Shown piece after piece: positions 12,119-17,056 of a DNA stretch of 17,056 bases. The DNA is from Candidatus Bipolaricaulota bacterium (lineage in GTDB: Bacteria > Bipolaricaulota > Bipolaricaulia > UBA7950 > UBA9294), in the NCBI GenBank assembly GCA_030612485.1, contig JAUWNS010000039.1, positions 1 to 17,056 on the forward strand. Reading direction: 5' to 3'. Every line of letters starts with the position of its first letter. Position 1 is the first letter of the stretch. The translations under genes were made by a program, and so were the position numbers. The notes below the pieces were generated by a model. That model made no database searches. It was not told the origin of the DNA and saw only the letters and a list, made by a program, of their open reading frames with translations.

Positions 12119-15040
12119 TCATCCCCTATCCCCTCCCGGCAAGATCTGCGTTGGTTTTATCGGACCACGCATTCCCGGGGTGAGATCAAAGGAGAACCTT
12201 TGACCATGATAGTGTATAGAGAATCGCAAACGGTGCCAACTTTCGGGGAGCACAGGCCAGGCACGTGGTCCCTCTGGGGTGATCCGCAGGCCACCGAACC
12301 CGAGGGCCAGGGCCTGCCACACGCCCCCTGCCGAGGCGGCGTGGATCCCGTCCACAGTATTCCCGCGACTGTCCTCCAAATCAACGAGGGTCGCGCGAAG
12401 GAAATGCTCATAGGCGTTCTCGGTTTCTCCAACCTTGCATCCCAGAATGGCTTGAATACTTGGGCTGAGGGAGGAACCGTACGTATCATCAGTGCGGGAT
12501 TCATAGTACTCCCAGTTGGCTCGTAGGGTTCGTTCGTCGAACTCCGTGGGGAGAAGACAGAGGAGCATGAGGACGTCCGGTTGTTTGATGGCCTGGGATG
12601 TTCGTATCTTTTCTGGACCAAAAATGTCATAGATAGAGCGTGTGCGTGGCTCCATGGCGTTGATGTCGATCTTCTCAAGCGAGAAGTAACCGTCGAATTG
12701 CTCGATGAGACCGGTCTCTTGATCATGATGGAATTCGATGCGGTCGGCGATGTCGTTCCATTCTTGAATTCTTTCTTCGGCTAGCTCGATCTTGGATTGT
12801 AGTTCTTCCGCTTTCTTCGGCGAGCGTTCCGCAAGCCATGTCCAGACCTTAAGGCCGGTTTTGAGGTTCCAGCAAGCCATCGCATTTGTAAAGGCATTAT
12901 TGTCTACGTCGTCATGGTACTCGTCCGGGCCGATGACGTGGCGGATGAGATAGCTTTCCCGTTCGTTGTCGTATTCCACGCGGCTTGCCCAGAATCGGCC
13001 CGTGCTCAGGATAATCTCTGCTCCAAAATCCTGCATGAACTCATCATCTTCACTTGCTTGCCAGTATTGCCATACGGCGTGGGCGACGTCGGCACTGATG
13101 TGGTGTTCAAGCGTTCCGCAGAGGATCGGGATCGGGGAACCATCCTTATCCGGCACCCAGCGGGGGGTGACTTCGCGGCCATCCCTTGCGCTCTCCCATG
13201 CGAACATCGCCCCCTCGTATCCGGCCAGTTGCGCTTTCTCGCGCGCTCCTGCAAGGGTGTGGTAACGGTAGAGAAGGGCACGCCGGGCCACCTCGGGTTG
13301 GGTGAATGCAAAGAAAGGGAGGATAAAGGTGTCGGTATCCCAGAAGACGTGCCCCCGGTAGCCGAACCCGGAGAGGGTCTTAGCGGGGATGCTCGTTCGC
13401 TCGGTGCGCGGAGCGGCGATGAGGAGGTGATAGAGGTTGAAGCGTACCGCTCTCTGGGCCTGCTCGTCTCCCTCGATCCTCACGTCGCACTCCTCCCAGA
13501 GCCTGGCCCATGCCTCCCGGTGTTCTCTCATGATGGTGGCGTACCCGTTATCTCTGGCCTCTTCTAGTTTCAGCAAGGACGCCTTGACCGGGTTCTTCTC
13601 TTCGAGAGATGTAAAGACGGTGGTCAGTTTGACAGCCACGACGGTCTGTCCCCTGCGCAGATGACACGTTAAATCGAGGCCTGGACATGCTCCTTCATGT
13701 ATGTGGATCTTCCCCTCTGGAACCCCCTCTAACACGAGTCCTGTAGCCATTCCTAGTTCGGTCTGGGAGGAGCGTGTGCGTGTCCCGAGGTAGATCGTTC
13801 GGGGATCTAGCGATCCCTGGGAAAGTCCTTCCCAGTGGAGGAGTCCCACCTCGGGGAAGGGAGGAATGCCTGGGTTCTCCGCCTTTCCGTCCAGCCATGT
13901 TTGGAGCTTCACCTCTCCATCGAAATCGAGTGCGGTGACCGCGTACAACTGGACGCAGAGGTGTGGATCGGCCATGGAGGTGAACCGCATTGTCTGAATC
14001 TCCACGGTCTGCTTCTGTGGGCTCCTCCATTGCACCCTCCGCCTCAATATTCCGTCGCGCAGATCCAGAGTCCGTTCATGCAGAAGGACTTTTCCTCGAT
14101 GAAGCGAGAAGGGCTCTTCCTCGACGTGGAGGTGAACACAGGTCCAATCGGGAGCGTTTGCGAGCTCCGTATGGAAGATGGGGATCTCATCGTAGAGACC
14201 GCTCAACAGAGTAGCAGGGAGATTCTTAGGGTATCGCTCCTCCAGGCTCCCCCGTGTGCTCAGGTATCCATTTCCCACGGTGAAGACCGTTTCAGATTGA
14301 TTCTGCCTGGTTGGCTCGAATCCTGTCTCCTTCACCAACCATGGGGTTGCATTATCTTGCTCTTCCTTCAGGAAGGAGAGGATCTCCTCGTAGGAGATCC
14401 CTTCCAGAGACGGGAGGATAAGATCGGGACGTACGTTGTAGAAACGATCCCTTGGGCCGAGGGCGACCGCCCACATACCGGCCGCCTGCGCCCCTTCAAT
14501 ACCTGCGGGGGCGTCCTCGATGACCAGGCACTCAGATGGAGGGATACCGAGTTGCGCGGCAGCATATAGGAAGAGATCGGGAGCGGGCTTGCTCCTCGCG
14601 TCACTGTTCCCACTCGCGAGGACATCGAGCTCGTCTAGAATACCCAGACTAGAAAGGACCGTCTCGGCATTGCGGGACACGGTGGCCACAGCGATCCCTA
14701 TCCCTCTCTTGTCAAGATCATCGAGAATGGCGCGCACCCCTGGAAGGAGGTCGCTGGGGCCGATCGTGCAGATCATCTCGCGGTAGTAGCTGTCCTTGAG
14801 TGATGCAAGTCTTTCGGCTTCTTCCTCGGAGACAGCGTGCCCAGCAAGCACAATCTTAAGGGCATGAAAACGGGAGATGCCTCGTACTTCGTCCTTGCGC
14901 TCCAGAGGACATGGGATTCCCAATTCCTCTACCAACCGTTTCCATGCGTGGTAGTGGTGTTTTGCCGTATCGACGATCACCCCGTCCAGATCGAAGATCA
15001 CCGCCTTAATCTCCACGTTACCTCCCGATATTTTGGTCAT
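12119..15040 (-). CDS. Fused beta-phosphoglucomutase / GH65 disaccharide phosphorylase
   Basis: A 973-residue two-enzyme protein. Residues 10-225 are a HAD beta-phosphoglucomutase: FDLDGV with nucleophile Asp17 and acid/base Asp19, cap motif GISR (Arg57), AVATVSRN (Thr120), SKPAPD (Lys151), and VIEDAPAGIEGAQAAG (Glu175, Asp176). A short linker leads to a complete GH65 unit (about 232-965): NGYLSTRGSLEE, YRGHVFWDTD (561-570), CGTLEHHISADVAH, HVIGPDEYHDDVDNN with general acid Glu707, and AIKQPDVL. GH65 phosphorylases split trehalose, maltose, kojibiose or nigerose with phosphate and release beta-glucose-1-phosphate, which the mutase turns into glucose-6-phosphate. Specificity is undecided; treT next door favours trehalose. 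ATG 15038-15040 overlaps the GH2 stop by one base (TAATG) after AAGGAG. GTG 15014-15016 after GGGAGG is a serious alternative start, eight residues shorter. Confidence 0.9.
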   Translation of the reverse strand: MTKISGGNVEIKAVIFDLDGVIVDTAKHHYHAWKRLVEELGIPCPLERKDEVRGISRFHALKIVLAGHAVSEEEAERLASLKDSYYREMICTIGPSDLLPGVRAILDDLDKRGIGIAVATVSRNAETVLSSLGILDELDVLASGNSDARSKPAPDLFLYAAAQLGIPPSECLVIEDAPAGIEGAQAAGMWAVALGPRDRFYNVRPDLILPSLEGISYEEILSFLKEEQDNATPWLVKETGFEPTRQNQSETVFTVGNGYLSTRGSLEERYPKNLPATLLSGLYDEIPIFHTELANAPDWTCVHLHVEEEPFSLHRGKVLLHERTLDLRDGILRRRVQWRSPQKQTVEIQTMRFTSMADPHLCVQLYAVTALDFDGEVKLQTWLDGKAENPGIPPFPEVGLLHWEGLSQGSLDPRTIYLGTRTRSSQTELGMATGLVLEGVPEGKIHIHEGACPGLDLTCHLRRGQTVVAVKLTTVFTSLEEKNPVKASLLKLEEARDNGYATIMREHREAWARLWEECDVRIEGDEQAQRAVRFNLYHLLIAAPRTERTSIPAKTLSGFGYRGHVFWDTDTFILPFFAFTQPEVARRALLYRYHTLAGAREKAQLAGYEGAMFAWESARDGREVTPRWVPDKDGSPIPILCGTLEHHISADVAHAVWQYWQASEDDEFMQDFGAEIILSTGRFWASRVEYDNERESYLIRHVIGPDEYHDDVDNNAFTNAMACWNLKTGLKVWTWLAERSPKKAEELQSKIELAEERIQEWNDIADRIEFHHDQETGLIEQFDGYFSLEKIDINAMEPRTRSIYDIFGPEKIRTSQAIKQPDVLMLLCLLPTEFDERTLRANWEYYESRTDDTYGSSLSPSIQAILGCKVGETENAYEHFLRATLVDLEDSRGNTVDGIHAASAGGVWQALALGFGGLRITPEGPRAWPVLPESWHRLRFSIHYHGQRFSFDLTPGMRGPIKPTQILPGGDRG

Positions 15041-17056
15041 TATCTCCTTGATAAAACGACGAATCCTTCTTCATTCTCCGAGATCATCTCTTCCTTGTAG
15101 TACACCTCGCCATGGAGGGTGTAGTGGCCCGGCAAGGCACCTTGGGGAAGCGACCATAGGTGTTTTTCCAGCATTGGGGTGATGACGTGAACTCGCTCAT
15201 GACGAGGGATATCAACGGTGTGGGTCTCGTCAATGAGTGACTTGCCCTTTTCATTATCGAGCCAGACGTGCACCACCGCGCAAGGGAAATCCCGATGGAG
15301 ATCATTGACAATCTCTATCTTCTCAAGGAGAAAAGCATCGCGTGCGCCTTCGACAAACCGGTCCCGCCCGTGGAGTAAAGAGATCAGCACCGGTTGGAAT
15401 CCAAGCTGAAGGGCTTTGTACCCCTTTTTGGGATTGCGCCAGTAGTCCACCACGCTCCAGGTGATAGCTGGCCAAGGGTCCATGAACATGAACTGGAAGA
15501 TCCCCGTCATCCGGGGGGCACGCCTGTAGGATTCGACGGCAAGCTTCAGGAGCCTGTATTGGTATTCTTGACTGTTTTTCACGAACTCCTCTAACGAATC
15601 CCCTGTCCGGATTTCAGCAACGTTGAATGTCTGATCGTATTGGAAGTCGTGGTAGGTCCAGGCCTCCCAATCTGGAGGCCACAATTTCTCCGTGGGAAGC
15701 ATCCGTTTCATCGTCTCGAGGTTCGGGAGAGCCTGTGCCCCAAACTCGTTGACGAACGGTGCCCCTGGCACGCTGGCGAAAAGGGTCCAGTGGCCGTAAT
15801 ACCAGCCCGGGTAGGGATGTTCACGGTAGTCGGAATGGTGCTCTATGTACCGGCTTCCGTCAGCCTCCTTTGCCACCTGGTAGAGGAAATTGTCAAGCGT
15901 TCCCGTATTCGTGCTTGGCTCGTTGTGGCAGCACCACACCCCGATACTGGGGTGATTGTAAAGAAGCGCGATCATCTCCCGGAGCTGCCTGGCCGCGTTA
16001 TTGTAAAACCCCTCGCTTTCCTCATAGCTCCATTGGAGGGGGAAATCCTGCCACACGAGGATTCCGGCTTCGTCACACGCCTCATAGAACTCTGATCGCG
16101 TTACGTGGGCGTGAACGCGTACGGCGTTGACATTAGCGTCACGGAGAAGCGCGATATCCTTTGCGATCTTCGCCTCGTCATATTCCGCGAGCCATTGAGC
16201 GGGGATGACGTTCGTTCCCCGGGGGAAGAAGGGCTTCCCGTTTAACTTCCAACCGTGCTCCTTATCAATCGTCACCTCTCGGACGCCGAATCGCTCGATC
16301 CGCTCATCCTGGAGCTGCTGATCTTGATAGAGCCTAAGCTCTGCCCGATAGAGGTTCTGCTCACCGTGCTCCCATGTCCACCATAGGCTGGGATTCTTTA
16401 TCTGCACCACACGATGGATCTCCGTCCTTCCCGGAGGAAGGAGCTCTTCCCACTTTCGAGTAAGTAGCTCACCCATGAAGTTATCGGGCTGGATCTTGAG
16501 GCTTGCCTCTACCATCCTCGGTCCCTTCCCATAGTTTTCGGCGCCAACGTCGAGGGTAAGCGCTGCGGTGCCGTCATCAAGCAGGAGAGAGACAATTCTC
16601 ATAGACTCGATCCGGATATTGCCTGTCTCGTAGATCAGGACGCTGTTCCAGATGCCGCCTGTATTGCCATCCTGCCCCTGGTCCGGATCCCAGCTGCCGG
16701 GGCGGCAGTCATGATGATTGAACACTCCTTTGATCAAGTGTTTCTTGTCCGGCCATTCTTCGCCCGGAGTCTCTTTAGGGGAATCTACGCGGACTACGAG
16801 CTCATTTTCACCCGGCTTCACCACTTCGGTAATATCAAACTCAAACGGTTGAAAGCACCCCTCGTGAGCTCCCAGGTAGCGAGCGTTAAGCCAGACCTGT
16901 GCGAAATAATCGACCCCGAGGAAGCGCAGCCACACACGTTTTCCCGCGTTCGGAGAAAAGGAAAAACGCTGGCGGAACCAGGCAACGCCGTTGTAATTCT
17001 CCAAGCCAGCGAGCCGCCAGTTATTAGGAATTACCATCTCTTTCCAATGGTCACTA
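15040..17056 (-). CDS. Glycoside hydrolase family 2 protein (5' end outside window)
   Basis: The frame stays open to the window edge: upstream of the ATG at 17035-17037 the in-frame codons read SDHWKE directly into MVIPNNW, so that ATG is internal and the true start lies beyond. Numbering from that Met, residues 1-140 are the sugar-binding jelly roll (GVAWFRQRF, FEFDIT, GGIWNSV), 141-255 the Ig-like domain, and 256-560 the TIM barrel. Both catalytic residues are present: acid/base Glu373 in CHNEP and nucleophile Glu431 in NEFGAQ. An extra C-terminal beta domain follows. It should be a retaining beta-glycosidase acting on non-reducing ends. NEP with EFGAQ is less like classical beta-galactosidase (NES) and more like the beta-mannosidase/glucuronidase side, so substrate is open. 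No signal peptide can be judged because the N-terminus is missing. Its final AGG AGA codons form the ribosome site of the next gene. Confidence 0.88.
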   Translation of the reverse strand, partial: SDHWKEMVIPNNWRLAGLENYNGVAWFRQRFSFSPNAGKRVWLRFLGVDYFAQVWLNARYLGAHEGCFQPFEFDITEVVKPGENELVVRVDSPKETPGEEWPDKKHLIKGVFNHHDCRPGSWDPDQGQDGNTGGIWNSVLIYETGNIRIESMRIVSLLLDDGTAALTLDVGAENYGKGPRMVEASLKIQPDNFMGELLTRKWEELLPPGRTEIHRVVQIKNPSLWWTWEHGEQNLYRAELRLYQDQQLQDERIERFGVREVTIDKEHGWKLNGKPFFPRGTNVIPAQWLAEYDEAKIAKDIALLRDANVNAVRVHAHVTRSEFYEACDEAGILVWQDFPLQWSYEESEGFYNNAARQLREMIALLYNHPSIGVWCCHNEPSTNTGTLDNFLYQVAKEADGSRYIEHHSDYREHPYPGWYYGHWTLFASVPGAPFVNEFGAQALPNLETMKRMLPTEKLWPPDWEAWTYHDFQYDQTFNVAEIRTGDSLEEFVKNSQEYQYRLLKLAVESYRRAPRMTGIFQFMFMDPWPAITWSVVDYWRNPKKGYKALQLGFQPVLISLLHGRDRFVEGARDAFLLEKIEIVNDLHRDFPCAVVHVWLDNEKGKSLIDETHTVDIPRHERVHVITPMLEKHLWSLPQGALPGHYTLHGEVYYKEEMISENEEGFVVLSRR

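Noticed and set aside
1..17056. CRISPR arrays, tRNA or rRNA genes, insertion sequences
   Set aside because: I found no regularly spaced repeats, no tRNA-like cloverleaf and no transposase frame or terminal inverted repeats on reading both strands by eye.

Overview
The window looks like a piece of a moderately GC-rich (by eye about 55%) bacterial chromosome, probably from a little-characterised, diderm, carbohydrate-degrading lineage. The basis is a lipoprotein with a clean lipobox, a secreted PorV/UPF0164-like beta-barrel protein, consensus sigma-70 promoters, strong Shine-Dalgarno sites, and a sugar-enzyme set (TreT, GH57, GH65 and a GT4 like the glycolipid synthases) that recalls Thermotogota and Bipolaricaulota (Acetothermia). 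That placement is inference and weak. There are no RNA genes, insertion sequences or CRISPR arrays that I can see.

Left part (1-2930). The 3' end of a GGDEF diguanylate cyclase converges on a small ribbon-helix-helix protein, with a hairpin and T-tract terminator between them. A 267-bp divergent control region follows, with a good promoter (TTGACG-N16-TAGAAT) for a PKD-domain lipoprotein. The lipoprotein gene abuts a convergent beta-barrel gene with no space between them: the sequence TGATCA supplies both stop codons. The barrel gene is preceded by a 29-codon reading frame with a strong ribosome site that overlaps the barrel start, which suggests translational coupling.

Middle part (2930-6290). 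Back-to-back promoters serve the barrel gene and a rightward operon: a YtcJ-like amidohydrolase, a GT4 glycosyltransferase overlapping it by 10 bases, then glgA (glycogen synthase). After about 45 codons glgA runs into the antisense strand of a secreted GH57 amylase gene that is also cut short. Two 5' gene halves thus meet head to head at about 5852-5866, the mark of an inversion, deletion or chimeric assembly join.

Right part (6285-17056, all leftward). In transcription order: a GH2 glycosidase (its 5' end lies outside the window), a fused beta-phosphoglucomutase/GH65 disaccharide phosphorylase, a promoter and operator region, trehalose synthase TreT, galactose-1-phosphate uridylyltransferase GalT, a second strong promoter, a ROK-family regulator, a GH36/raffinose-synthase-like enzyme, and the truncated GH57 gene. 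Several of these genes are joined by coupled stops and starts.

Together the right part reads as a regulated locus for uptake-derived di- and oligosaccharides. GH2 and GH36-like enzymes would release sugars. GalT would feed galactose into the UDP-sugar pool. TreT and the GH65 phosphorylase would handle trehalose or a related alpha-glucobiose, and the fused mutase would convert the beta-glucose-1-phosphate product to glucose-6-phosphate. ROK is the likely sugar-sensing repressor. Substrate assignments are inferred from families and neighbours.
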